Of a stretch of DNA of 64,000 nt, positions 35,517 to 47,115 are shown piece after piece. The stretch spans positions 496,001 through 560,000 of the forward strand of contig MU270050.1 of the NCBI GenBank assembly GCA_021432635.1, written 5' to 3'. A program made the translations under genes and the position numbers. Numbering within the stretch: the first letter of the stretch is position 1; each line of letters starts with the position of its first letter. Source of the DNA: Thozetella sp. PMI_491. Taxonomy: Eukaryota > Ascomycota > Sordariomycetes > Chaetosphaeriales > Chaetosphaeriaceae. The notes under the pieces are model-generated. The model did no database searches and was not told where the DNA came from. It was given only the letters and a program-made list of their open reading frames with translations.

Positions 35517-36267
35517 CTTACTCCTATCTTTCTCATCGCTACTATAACTTTACCCGCCATTTTAATCTTAATTGATTAGGTTTTGTGGGCTCGTAGTATC
35601 AGAGTTGTTCTGATTCGGACTTGCCGCTTAGTCTATCTATACTGCCTCAGGCGTGACAATGCCAATAACCCGACTTTCCAATTTAATCAGGATCTCTAAA
35701 CTCATGAATGCATCTGAACCTCTTGGAGCTTTAGTTTGGCTGTTGATCCTATGCTAATCCGCACGCCGTAAGTTAAACCGACTATTTAATGGTTTATCAC
35801 GTTCCGTAGACTTCCGAGGGCTAGCGAAGGTATCGCGCAAATGGGACTCTGGCTATACTATATCATCTATGCCTTCTCCAACTGCTACGCTTAGGCCAAG
35901 AGTTTCAGTGGCTTCTAAACCTCCTTGAGCGAGAGAAGAAAATACTACGACGGTGAATCTTTTGCATCAACCGCCGTAGAAAGCCGGAAGGCAGGTAGGT
36001 GATATGAAGCCAGCGAGTAATATTTGAGCTGATCAAGTGGGGATCTCAGCCGCTGGATAGATATGGGTAAGCCACTTGGGCTGCGATGTGGCTTAGCACT
36101 TCTCTTTGGAAGACGCAAGAAGGGCGTGTCAGCCTTGCAGGGTCAGCTGATCATAATTGCGCTGGACTGCAACTCGGCTCTGGCCGATGAGCTGTAGAAT
36201 GTTGCAGAACCATTTCCTCAACCCCACATCCGCTGCAATTCACGAGCGAACACAGCACGTGGTGAAC

Positions 36268-38217
36268 ATGGCGGACCCCATTACGATCCTCGGCGCAGTC
36301 GGGACTGTCGCAAGCATCATCGACATCCTGGGGAAGTCAATCAGTAAAATTGCAGAACTTCGGGATCAGTGGCAGGAAGCTGACTTGACGATGCTGAGCC
36401 TGGAAAGCCAGCTTGCTGCTCTCAACACAGCGCTGAACAAGATCCGGGACTGGATCGAGTCGAGTTTCGAAACTCTGCATCACCAGCTAGTCATGGACCT
36501 AAACCGCTCGATGGCTTGCTGCCGCCTACTGGTCAATAAGATTGACGGAGACATCCCCCATCTCCAGGTGACAGCGGAAAACCGGCTTGACGTCGCAAGT
36601 AGGTTTCGCTTGTTGCTGAAGTCCAAAGATTTTGAGAATATCCAGCAGATGATTGAGCGGCAGACTGGTGCTTTGATATTGCTGCTTACTGCATGCAACA
36701 CGTAAGCGTGCCTTTTTCCTACGATGCACTAGAGATGCAGAGCCTTTCTAACACCATGCAACTTAGGGTCACTCTATCAGAGCAGAAGGAGTTGCTTACG
36801 CAGCCACACAACCGTCGCATCTTCCGCAAGATAGAAGCCGATACCGAATCTTTGCTTGTGCACCGGGATATTGATTCTATGTTGACCTCATACACTGCCA
36901 CCTCAATAAGCTCGCCGAAGCGGTCAATCCAGTTTCCATTCGACGCGGACCTTTTCGTCTCGCGGATATACCAAAGATGGATAAGAGGATCGCTCAAAAA
37001 GAGTCTCCACGAACAGCAGCATGACACGCCTTACCCGCAGCCATACTCGTGGTCGTGGAAGGAGGATGCTGAGCGGAGGAAGAGATCGGAAGCCATCGAC
37101 CGGCTGCTCGAGGATGACTCCAAGAGGCTACGCCGCGAAATCAGAATTCTCTTGCTTGGGTCAGAGTCGAAAGCTGAAATCGTGAAGCAGATGAAAATGA
37201 ACCACGCCAAGGGATACTCAGAGAAGGAACTTCAAAGTTACAGGCCTACTATCTTCACTTATGTCTGCGAGTGCGCGGGCGTGGTCGCCAGTGCGATAAG
37301 GCAGTTCGGCATGGCTCCCAAGTCTGACCCGATTTGGGGGCACACTGACTACATAAGTACTTATGTTCTCGACCCGAAACCTTATGGATTGGACCCGAAA
37401 TTCATGGCCGCTCTCGAATTGATCCGGCACAGCCCAGACTACGCGAAGCTCATGAATCACAGCGAGTTCCACCTGCCAGACTCGGCAGAATAGTGGGTTG
37501 CCCCAACTATCTCTTACTTTCTTTTTCATTTCCTTTGCTATGTATTACTTAACTTTCGATATAAATTGCATTTTCATCGAATATTCCATCGTAGGCGCTG
37601 ACAAGAAATACAGTTTCTTTAGCGATTTAGGCAGAATCGCAGCGGACGACTATCTACCAAACGACATGGATATTATGCAAACCCGAACTAACACTACCGG
37701 CATTGCCGACGTACAATTTCAAATGGGGTCTATTAGTATCCACATGTTCGATATAGCTAACCAGTGGAGCAATCGAAAGAAGTGGATTCATTACTTTGAA
37801 AGCATAAAATCGGTCATCTTCGTTGTGGACCTAGACACATACGACCAGGTGCAGTTGGAAGATTGCTCACGGAACAAGATGTTAGAGTCCCTCATGCAAT
37901 TCGACTCTGTCGTCAATTCGAAATGGTTTGCCGACACATCCATCATCCTGCTTCTCAACAATGTCACTCAGTTCAAGGATAAATTGCAAAGGTCTCCTCT
38001 CGGTAACTACTTCCCGGACTATAGCGGCGGTGACGATATAAACAAAGGCGGAAAGTATATCCTTTTGCGATTTACCCAAATCAACCGGGCGTATCTCGAT
38101 ATATATCCACGCCTCATAGATTCTGACGATGTTGCCAATATTCAACTCGTATTCGCCGCGGTCAAGGAGACGATATTGAACAACGCGCTGAAGAGGACTT
38201 CTGACTTGCTCTCCTAA
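36268..38217 (+). CDS. STAND-type N-terminal domain fused to a degenerate G-protein alpha subunit
   Basis: join(36268..36701,36767..37492,37614..38217), 587 aa; donors GTAAGC and GTGGGT, acceptors TTAG and ACAG, with TTCTAAC and GCTGAC branches. Residues 1-about 110 match the fungal STAND N-terminal domain pattern (MADPITILGAVGTVASIIDILGK). From about 270 the protein follows a heterotrimeric G-alpha: ILLLG...IVKQMK with a GYSEKEL helical-domain start, SAEYFFSDLGRI, YLPNDMDI, switch I TRTNTTGI (Arg411 and Thr414 kept), switch II as DIANQW before NRKKWIHYFE (Gln437 kept, preceding Gly replaced by Asn436), SPLGNYFPDY, and the final alpha5 as VANIQLVFAAVKETI. The P-loop GxGESGKS is reduced to GSESKAE (276-282) and NKxD to NNVT, so GTP binding is probably lost. 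No N-terminal myristoylation motif. The 3-exon frame is fully open, arguing against a pseudogene. Confidence 0.82.
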
Positions 38218-39019
38218 CCGATGAACTCGTCCCACAATCACGCTCGAGGAAATCGCTCAGGTCGCGCTTTTGGGGGTTTTTCAATAGGCAGTCCACGAGA
38301 TGGCTTGGTTGACTATAGAGTTAAAGCGCAATAGAGCGCAGACCTAGCGTGGTCAGACACTACACTAGTAGAATTTTGTATTGGTAAATCATCTTATATA
38401 CCTGAGCAGGGTAGATGGGGCATTGGGAATTATACCGAATCGGCGCGATATTCCATAATTGTGACGCCAAGTTGGAGAGCTTCTCCTCTCGAGATCGCGA
38501 GATGACCTGATTTGTGTTACGAGGATGCGAGCAAATAATAACAACTGTTGAACGTTGAGCGTATATCATCTTCCTTCCTACAGGTAAGTTAACAGTTGTT
38601 TATAGTGACATCGTATAAAAGAGACTTGCATTGAGCGGGTGGTGGCCAATACCCTTAAAGAACATGTAAATCCGACAGGCTAGACTGTAGGCTACCGTTG
38701 CTCATGCTGGTAAATCTGTAGGGCAATCTGATTTTGTCTGAGATCTATGCGGTATGCGTAGGCAAATGAAAATGCTCCTAATTCCCGGTCATGTATATTT
38801 GCTTCCTAGTTGCTTCGCCACCATCATTCCTGGGTAATTAAGCCACTTCAGCGTATGCCAGTGCGTGACTCCCCCTCCGACCGTTGCCGATGCCTGACAT
38901 GTATTAGAGGTTCTTCACACGTAATCCATAGTGCTCACTTGCAGAGAGCCCCTGAAGCCGTGAGAACTGAATATGGATACTTAAATGCAGTTGCAATCGC
39001 CAAGCGCGCCTCCACGCCT
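38218..39019. other. Intergenic, convergent 3-prime ends
   Basis: About 800 bases between the convergent pseudo-G-alpha and MFS genes. No gene-like frame apart from antisense shadows of the MFS gene after 38810. Confidence 0.5.
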
Positions 39020-40871
39020 CTAGTCCTGCTCCGGAGCTGGGGTGTGGGCCTCCTCGACCAAGATTTCTGGCATCTTAAACGCACTCTCGACGTTGACTTT
39101 GTCTATACCCGTCAGATCTCGCGGAACCCAGAAGAGCTGGATGCATCCCAGAACGGCAACCCCGGCACAGCTGAGCCAGGCGGCGGCGCTGCCCCCCTTG
39201 TCGTATACCATGCCTACAAGAGGCGGACCTATCGTTCGCGCCGCGCAGGTAGCGCTCATCGCAAAGCCATTGACCTTGCCGAGCACCCGAGGCGAAGGGG
39301 CGGCATTCTTGAGGAAGATGAGGATGCACGGGCCCGAGATGATGCCGAAAAACGACTGCATCATCATCAAGGCGTAGATGCCGAGGTTGAGCAGCCAAGG
39401 TGGGTCGATGCCAACCAAGAGTGTCAGGAACGGCATAAGGGCGTATGGGATGGGATAGAGGATTACACAGATGAGGAAGGAGTGCCAGACGCCGACGCGT
39501 TCGACAAACAAGGGAAAGACCACGCCTTGGATGATGAGAGCCAAGATGCCGCTCACAGCCATGAATGTCCCGACATCGTGAACAGTGAGGCCGAAGCCAC
39601 CGAACAGGTCGAGGCTCGGGATGCCGGGGGATGACTCTGTCGAAGGCACGTCGATCAACTGAATGGGCAGCACGGCACCGAAAGCCATTTGATGGTAGGC
39701 GATGATGACTAGCGTGAGGGTGAGAATGATAACCGGGCGGGTGAAGGTCTTTTCGTTGGCAGGAGCCTCTTCCTCCCCATTGCTGGGCTTGAATTGGGCA
39801 CGGGGATCCTGGGACGCATCTGCACCACCTTGGCCGTTGGGGAGTCGGATCGAATGCATGGTACCGAAAGACGAGCGCCGCAGGTCGAATCTCTGGTCCG
39901 TCGAAGTCGGCAAGCCCTCCTCCAGGAATACCGGGCCTGCAACCTCGCTGATGCTTTCCACGGCCGATCTCGGGTGGCTCGCGGAGCGGAGGAGTGGTGC
40001 CCCCTCGTCATCCTCGGCCTCGTCGTCACAGACTGCGGATTCTCCCACGTCTGTATGACCGCCCTTGATGCATCCTGGATTTGTTTCTTCGAGCAAAATC
40101 ATGCCCTGGACCACGGCTAGCAGGATGGCGGCGACAGACACAATGTTGGGCAGCAGATACGGATACTGTCCGAAAAGACCATCTTCGGGGAAGATAGAAG
40201 GATAGAAGATACTTGGCTGTGCCAGGTAGCCACCCATGGCCGAACCGAGGATGGAACCGAGAATCCACACGAACGGCTGCACAGCGTAGGCGACCGGTTC
40301 GTGGGCAGGGTTCTTGACCATCTCAGCCACCATGGTCTGCATGACGGCAACATTTCCGTTGAGGGCACCGCCGATGAAGCGGGCCAAGAAAGCGACCCAG
40401 TAGCTCTTGGCCAAGCCGAAGATAAGGCACGACACGGCCACGCCCATGAGCCCGAAGAGCGCGATTGGCTTCCGGCCGACGCGGTCCGAGATGGCGCCCC
40501 ACAGCACGGCCGTCAAGGCTTCGGCTACGGGGAACGCAGACACGAGCAGGCCAGCGTAGAAGGATACGTCAGGATTGTCCTCGCCCAAGAGGTCCCTGGT
40601 CATCACGTAGGTGTATGCCAGGATGGAGTTGAAGGCGATGGGCTCCGCGAAGCGACATATTGCTGTGGACCGCCGTCAGTCTTCGCACTAGCATGTGCGC
40701 CACGATCCACGACGCCGGATGGCTTCAAGGAAGTTGACTGCGCGGAGAGGAGGCGAAAGGGAAGGGGAGCTTACCGAGCACTATGAGCTGCCGTGTCGGA
40801 AACGGCTCCTCCTCGACGGGCTTCTTGGCCGGTGCGCCAGCCGCCATCTGGTCTCCGTTGTGGTTCGCCAT
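39020..40871 (-). CDS. MFS transporter, DHA1 / YCR023C-ZIF1-like, 579 aa
   Basis: complement(join(39020..40662,40775..40871)); a 112-base GTAAGC...CACAG intron splits the protein after RQLIVL, and the join gives AICRFAEPIAFNSILAYTYVM, characteristic of this subfamily's TM1. Motif A is present (GAISDRVGRKP). A long acidic and Ser-rich cytosolic loop (about residues 230-330, with CDDEAEDDEG) separates the two six-helix halves. The second half contains SGPCILIFLKN and GPPLVGMVYDK. Relatives in yeast and plants (ZIF1-like) move small ligands or drugs across vacuolar or plasma membranes; the substrate here is unknown. The gene is complete and strongly GC-biased at third positions. Confidence 0.85.
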
Positions 40872-42644
40872 GCCGCGCCGTTGAGAAGCAATATCGACAA
40901 GAGTCGTGCAGGACGGAGAAGAAGCGCGTCGACCGAGCCGTGTGCAGTCCAAAAACCCCGTCCAAGGCAGCAGACGATGAGCCTCATGCTCGCGGCGGCA
41001 AGACATGGGTTTTGGCCGCTGGTGCCGCAAGCGTCGCCCCGACCGCCCCGAGACCCCGCTGCGCGCAGGTGCCACCCCTGCACGATTGGCCAACAGCGCA
41101 CCAGGCCCAGCGGGGTTCCGGGCGATCTGCCGTGAATTATGGAGCCTTAACCCCACCCCGCTAGGGGCTCACCGTCCCGTTACTCCGTGACCGGATGATT
41201 TGCACCACGCCCCTTTGTTGCTCACCGACCGATATGGCTATTCCCCGTCAATGAGGATCCCCCGACATGTCCGTCTTACTGCGTAGCAGGTAGGTGGCCA
41301 AAACATATATATTCTTCGCATGCCCGTTGGCTCTCTGGCTCAGCCCTTTGTTGTAATGTCTTCTCGCTCTGGTTGGGCCGACCGCCGGAGCTCCAGTCCG
41401 GTTCACACCGCCCCGGACCTGTGCCTCAGGATCCATTAGCTTGACCGAGGCGGGGGTTGTGTACCAACCAACGGTCGAGTCAGTTCTGCTCAGAGCGTCC
41501 CTGCACGACGCGAGAGAATCTGCTGGTATTGTCTGCCAGTTTCCATCATGGCCACCTTTCCGTCGTTCCCAGCCAGTGGATGCGGGATTCCGCGAGCATT
41601 GGTCCATTATCGCATCGCCATCTTATCGCCACTGCAGGCCACGCGAGCCAACCGCTTTCCTCGCCGATAAGAGCCTAGGCCAATCCCATCAACACCCGTG
41701 TTCAGTTAGCCGCCGAGAATGGCAGTGGGCGGCGATGTCCCGTTGCCAAGGCCGTCTATTAGCACACCAGGAAGGGCTTATGAGCCAACTAGCTATCATT
41801 CTGAGTCAAAGACATACATGCGCATATTGCCAAGAGCACCAACCAGAGTTCTTGATGCTGAAGGTTCTTTTGCCCAACGGTTTGCCATGTCTGGAGACTT
41901 ATCGCTCAATGCATCATTCTGCATCGTTGGGGACAGCCGCTTGGACGCCAATTCATCGATTGGAGGGGACGAAGTACGCTAAGATCGACACTAAACGTCA
42001 TTTCGATATCAAAATATTTCCAGATTTGGTGAGTCTCCAGCGTCCAAGTATCTGGCCTGTTGTATCCAGCCATTTTCTGAGCCTAGGCTGAGAAGAGTCC
42101 TGCCATGGGGGCAATGAAGATGCTTCTTTTGCTTAAACTTCGCCAAAGATGGGTGCCGGCATGCCAATACGACAGATTTGCAAGCGGCATTTCCTTGGCT
42201 CACCACACCCTAGCCAATAGCGTGAGCTGAGTGAGCCTCGCTGCTATAAGCTCACCTGGAGGCTATGCTTCAGGGTGACTGAGGTGATTAGCGGGTGACG
42301 CTTGCTACCCATTCCTAATGAAACGACCTTATATAGATATCTATAACTAAGCTAATAGGCTTTATTATTTTGCCACTAGTATAAATATTAGAGTAACGCG
42401 TCTAGTCACGCCTTGTAGTGTCCATCGAAGACTCGAATCAGGACGGCGGGCGGAATGGGCCCCAAAACAGATTCATTGGATTGGTTCATAATGCGACATT
42501 CAACAAGCTAGCATTTTGCCAGATGAACTATCTACCGGGGCTATGACTTGCCTTGCAAAGCAAAATGTTGCATAGGCCACATGCTTGGCTAGCAAAGCGC
42601 CATCATAAAAAAGTACTGTGTTGTTGTGGCACATTGGCCGAGAT
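40872..42644. other. Intergenic with overlapping random frames
   Basis: 40872-41200 is the GC-rich promoter of the MFS gene and is open on both strands by composition. A 216-codon frame at 41441-42091 (+) has no domain, signal or codon pattern that convinces me. 42260-42620 is AT-rich. No gene called. Confidence 0.45.
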
Positions 42645-43055
42645 TCAACTGCAAGACCACCGCGGGCCCGGCTCCGGAGCAGTGACTCGATTTATAAACA
42701 TAAAGTAGTCAGTGGTGCGTATGTTAGAATACAAGTTCTTACGCACGCACGACAAGGCAAAAATGAGCACGGCTGGAAGTGTACCACGGCAGCCAATCTC
42801 CTTCAGAATCAGTTGCGCGCTGCGGCCCGGCAAGATATAGCAACTGCCATTGGAGAATAATAATGCATGTGCTGTACATTGGCAATTCTCGGTACAATCC
42901 CAATAATGTATTTCGAAGTCATTTGTGGCGCGCGGAGTGATTTCGGCGCCGTTTACGGGCTGAAGCCCCGCTAGCTTCGGGCCTTCCTCAGTAGGTGCAG
43001 CTAAAGAAGAATAGATAAAAGCCGCAACAGCGGCAAAAGCAGCTAAGCCCTGCAT
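42645..43055 (-). CDS. Small secreted cysteine-containing protein
   Basis: An open frame of 136 aa with a clear signal peptide (MQGLAAFAAVAAFIYSSLAA, cleavage near the following Pro). The mature part has a charged pro-like stretch ending TPR, then seven Cys, in order WDC, ENC, QC, GSC, IGC, LSC and SC. Size, secretion and cysteines fit a fungal effector-like or antimicrobial-like small secreted protein. A GTGCGTAAG sequence in the C-terminal part could be a splice donor, so the last 25-30 residues may be intronic. I recognise no named family. It is flanked by gene-poor sequence on both sides. Confidence 0.5.
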   Translation of the reverse strand: MQGLAAFAAVAAFIYSSLAAPTEEGPKLAGLQPVNGAEITPRATNDFEIHYWDCTENCQCTAHALLFSNGSCYILPGRSAQLILKEIGCRGTLPAVLIFALSCVRKNLYSNIRTTDYFMFINRVTAPEPGPRWSCS

Positions 43056-43885
43056 TACGGCCTATATGGGGCGATTTTCTTGAGTAGTTGAAGGGCAACC
43101 CGCCGTACGAGGTAGTTCCTCTATCGTTTTGTTAAAGGGCTTGGCATTTTATATAAACAAAAACAAGTACAGCATCGGGACGGAATTCGATTCTATCCGA
43201 CCTGCAGGTAAGCAGACTACTCCTGAGCCCCTTGAACCAATCGAGGCTTGATAGATGAGAGCTGAAACTGTACCTCTGCCGCCTTTTGGGCGTTCTGTGG
43301 CAGGCTTACACTCTAGCCAAAACACAGAATTCCATCCTGTCCCAAAAGGAGCCGAGGCAGATTAACTCCCATAAGGGTGCACTCACCCTGTGTAATTCTG
43401 TGCTTATTTATGAACTGTCTGGCTAGAGAGCAGCTTTTACGCTCTCTCCGATATCCAGACACATACCTGTACCTTTTAAAAGACATGACGAGGGCTACTT
43501 GGCAAGTTAAAGCAGATATTCGTAACCCGCCAGGGGAAGGGTTATGCCAGTTGAGCCACCATACAAGCCCGTGATAAGCTTGTCGCAAAGCCATATACTT
43601 TAGCGGATGAGCTTCATGACCCACGGCTTGCAGCATACCTAGCAGTCTGAGGCTGTTGCTCTATGCTAACGTAGTTGACGGCGGGTCGTAGGATACCGAC
43701 TTAAAATACTAGTGCGAGCACTTTAACATCGTCTTCAAGGTCATTTGTATAGCTAAGAAGATGTGCTATATGAACTCTAAAGTTCAGTCATAGACTAAGC
43801 TAACTAATTTCAAGGGAATATGTCGTCTCAGCGATCTTTTATGCAATTCTAAGATTCTAAGAGATACCATTTGTAGCTGGAATAA
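43056..43885. other. Intergenic
   Basis: No recognisable gene. The short frames on both strands overlap without protein-like features. Confidence 0.4.
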
Positions 43886-44416
43886 AGTCCTGCTCAGGGG
43901 ACACAACCTTTGAGGATATGTTATTCCATGGAGCGATTGGTTTTGCAAAGCCAGAACCCATATAGTTGGACCTTTCGCAAGCAATCCCACTTATATGACC
44001 CCACTTAAAACGCCTTCTACAATAAGCTCGATAAGGCCATTGGAAGCTATAAAAACACGGCATGGTCGATTATAAACAACTACAGAGGCGTCTACGTCGA
44101 TAGCAACGGCGACAGTTATGCATCACCGCCACGACCCCTTTACGGGACAGAGAACAAGCCTTCGCAAAACAGCAGCCACGAGCTAAACTTATATATGATG
44201 TTCGGATACCCACAATCCATCCGCGTTGAAGTTCATTTTGCTAAGCTCTCGGACTTCTTAGTGCCGCAATGATACTTAGATTCATGTGTTGACGGAGATG
44301 CAGCATCAGGCGAAGCATATCCGCTCATCCAGTGGAGTTTGCCCCTTTAAAGCATCGTCTGTGATAGGGTGTTACAGGCACCTTTTAGCGATTCCGCCGC
44401 ACAAAGTCAGCGCTAA
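43886..44416 (+). pseudogene. Unassigned relic, one reading frame with three internal stops
   Basis: A single frame reads protein-like for about 175 codons but is broken by TAA at 44006, TGA at 44270 and TAA at 44348, and ends at TAA 44414. It includes YNKLDKAIGSYKNTAWSI, NNYRGVYVDSNGDSY, ELNLYMMFGYP and GEAYPLIQW. Composition is even, with N/Y/S-rich segments, as in secreted enzymes. Keeping one frame through all three stops, each explainable by one C-to-T or G-to-A change (CAA to TAA, TGG or CGA to TGA), suggests RIP-type inactivation. I cannot name the family. Confidence 0.45.
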
Positions 44417-44707
44417 GAGCTTCAAATCATTAGAGCTAAAAGCAGATTGGGTAACTAAGATATAGGGATCTTGTTAGCACTTTTTGGGCGAACCCCAGTC
44501 TTACTTCGCACCGCATCTCCATATCTTTTTCACTACGCCCCTGCGATCGGATCAAGCCCCGATGGGCCTATAGCTAACGAATCCATCGTAGAAGCAATGT
44601 GCCGCCGTGCCGCCGTCTTCTGAGATGCATCATCTTCTACGTGCATTCATCTACATTGATGCGCATCATTAGCTCTGCCTCACTTCCCCGCTGCGACCGT
44701 TGAAATC

Positions 44708-44923
44708 ATGGTAGGGACTCGCAGAAGCAGAGGATGTGCCGCATGTCGCGCCAGCGCAAGACGAATGTAAACTCCCTGGTAGGTATTCTCCTGTATAGTC
44801 AACTAACCAACTGGGCTTGTTTAGTGTAGAGAAGAGAAGCCAGATTGTGTGGTATGCCTTGTAAATAGGTGGAAGTGTCCTGGATACTCCCTAATATGGT
44901 GGTTTATTAGTGAGAACCGTTAA
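44708..44923 (+). pseudogene. Relic of a Zn2Cys6 transcription factor (DNA-binding domain only)
   Basis: Exon 1 reads MVGTRRSRGCAACRASARRM before a TAA. An intron-like GTAGGTATTC...CTAACCAAC...TTTAG segment follows, and the next frame (from 44825) gives CREEKPDCVVCLVNRWKCPGY: C-x6-C-x2-C-x6-C, exactly the second half of a binuclear zinc cluster. The two halves no longer join in phase, and downstream DNA (44930-45330) is AT-rich without any regulator domain. This is a dead copy. Confidence 0.65.
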
Positions 44924-47115
44924 TTATCTTGGTATTTCTAGTAATAGAAATATCTCTTCCACTCTGATATTAAAGACTTAGATGCTTAGGACCTAGAAAT
45001 TTCCCTGGGTACCTTGTTTAATTAGTACTTCTATGTCTTCTCTATTATTTAAGAGCCCTAGCCTTCTATTGTTGGGCGAGCTATAGCTATGTTTGCCTAC
45101 ATCCTATAAGATCCTATATATTAGTCTATCTTCTTGTTATCGGCTATGTATACTTTCTTTCTCTTTATCCCTGGCTAATTTAGCTATAATACTGTCCTTG
45201 ATGCTATTATTATAAGTATTTGTGACATTTATAGTAACATCTGGAGTGGTAAGTAAATTTTACAGTTAGCTATAATGAAATATATTGCTTGCCTAGCTGT
45301 CTTATAAGCTTGTATTACTAATACTAAACTCTAGATTGTCGTGAGGCCTGGTGGATCGTAGGGAGGACCGGATCGTCGACGAGAGCTTCGTGCGGGGATC
45401 CGTAGGAAGATATCAAGTAGGGAGTAAAACTGCTTAATTGCAGGGTTGATTATGGCTGTATGAAGGTAAAAGATAGCTCGTTGTAATGAGCTGATCGTTA
45501 GGATTATAATAATGGTCAAGGCGTAAGGATTGATCAAGATTTGGAAATACAAGCGTAAAAAGTATGAGAGTAAGCAAGTGGAACGTAGCGTATTGTATTT
45601 GGGCGGCATGCGTGCTGACCTTATATGTGATGGCGTGGCATTCCAGCAAGTTAGGGTAGTGCTAAATTGGAAATGGAACACAGGTCTAATGGCACTGGAA
45701 CAAGAGGAAGCCTTATTGGAGAAGCCTAAGACTAAGGAAGTCTACTCTGCTGTGATTTATCACAACGGTAGAACAAGACAGGTAGGAAGAACCGACTATA
45801 TCCACTAAACCTAAGAAAGACAAGTAACGCCGAGGGCTTAGATAGAGAACAGAAAGAGGGCGATATAGACCAGCTATCTGATAAACAACACAATACAATC
45901 CATCATAGAGCCACCTACAAAGACTGCAATAAATCATTTAGAACTAACCCATATCACGGATCTACAGTAAATAACATGATAAAATTCTGCGTCAGATCAT
46001 AAGACATCTGCATCTAGAATCCATACAAAGCCTTATCTAGCTGCTAGCTCGGGTGGCTGGAAGGCAAAGCGAGTCCCTAATGAAGGCTTACATTTGTCAT
46101 GAGATTGTGTATAGGACCTGTAGCAAGGGTAGGTGTGTAGGCGTGCTGTCTTTACGTATAAGCTGGACCACATAGTGAACGCTGGAGAAACGAGCGAAGG
46201 AGAGTCGACTTCGGAATAGAAGGTGGTATCGGCTTAGGAGTCTACATAGGCACGGATACATACGAGACCCTTACCCCGCACTTCACGTGCTATATCGGCA
46301 AGAGCAGACTGCCGAGCTGTCACAAGCTGTCTACTCCCGGTGCGATAGAGCTTATGTACTCCTCAACCGTCTCTCGGTGGGCATCTATTCCGGGGATACG
46401 GGTTTGAAAATGGGGGTCTGTGAGCGATCATTCCTTCCAGAGCGTTATTAGCTTATAAATCGAATATGCAGAGATATATTCCTACACCAATTGTCCCGGG
46501 CAATGTAGCTAGCCGATACAACCATAGCACCTGAATAAGTACACCGGGTCTGACCAAAGGTGACCAGGAGCGAGAGGCTGGGTAAAACTCTCGTCTTGTC
46601 GGACTCGGGCTTTCCCGCTAAGCACCGCCTCTCTTGGTGGGCGAGTGCTAGCTTCTACATATCCATAGGGCAAGCGGAAGTTGAGACTAAGTCTTCAATC
46701 GGTACTGTACATAAATTTCCATGGATGCCGGTCCGACCTAACGCCACATTTTCTCCGGAGCGAACTGCGCCAACGCCATTAGGGGAGTGCTCGCGAGAGA
46801 GCGCCTCTCCGATTGGCCGCAGCCAGTCCACCAGATGGAGACCACTAGCAATCCTTGTCTAAACCGGGAGCGCCCACAGGTCTGAGAACCCAATCGTAAC
46901 GATGATGAACGTTGCATCTCGGCAGCTGTATGTTCTCCACCGAGGAATCCGTACACCTGTGGCCATATGTGATTGTGGCCTCTTTTTCTTTTGCCCGAGT
47001 CATTTTAAGCAGAACTATAAGACCATCCCAGCTGGCTGATGATTCGGCTATCAGCCTAGTCCTGATCTGCATCTAAATGCCAGAGACTGTCGCTTATACC
47101 ATCGCCTTTGGAAGG
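44924..47115. other. AT-rich decayed region and esterase promoter
   Basis: 44924-45330 is strongly AT-rich and probably the mutated body of the Zn2Cys6 relic. 45330-47000 has only short frames without domains. The last 150 bases are the leader of the esterase gene. No repeats with clear ends were found. Confidence 0.45.

Noticed and set aside
38810-39634. 274-codon plus-strand frame
   Set aside because: It is antisense to the 3-prime part of the MFS gene at 39020-40871, which has full domain support.
40695-41164. Overlapping open frames on both strands
   Set aside because: Openness is explained by GC-rich promoter composition around the MFS first exon.
41441-42091. 216-codon plus-strand frame
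   Set aside because: No domain, signal peptide, codon bias or splice context, and overlapping frames are equally open.
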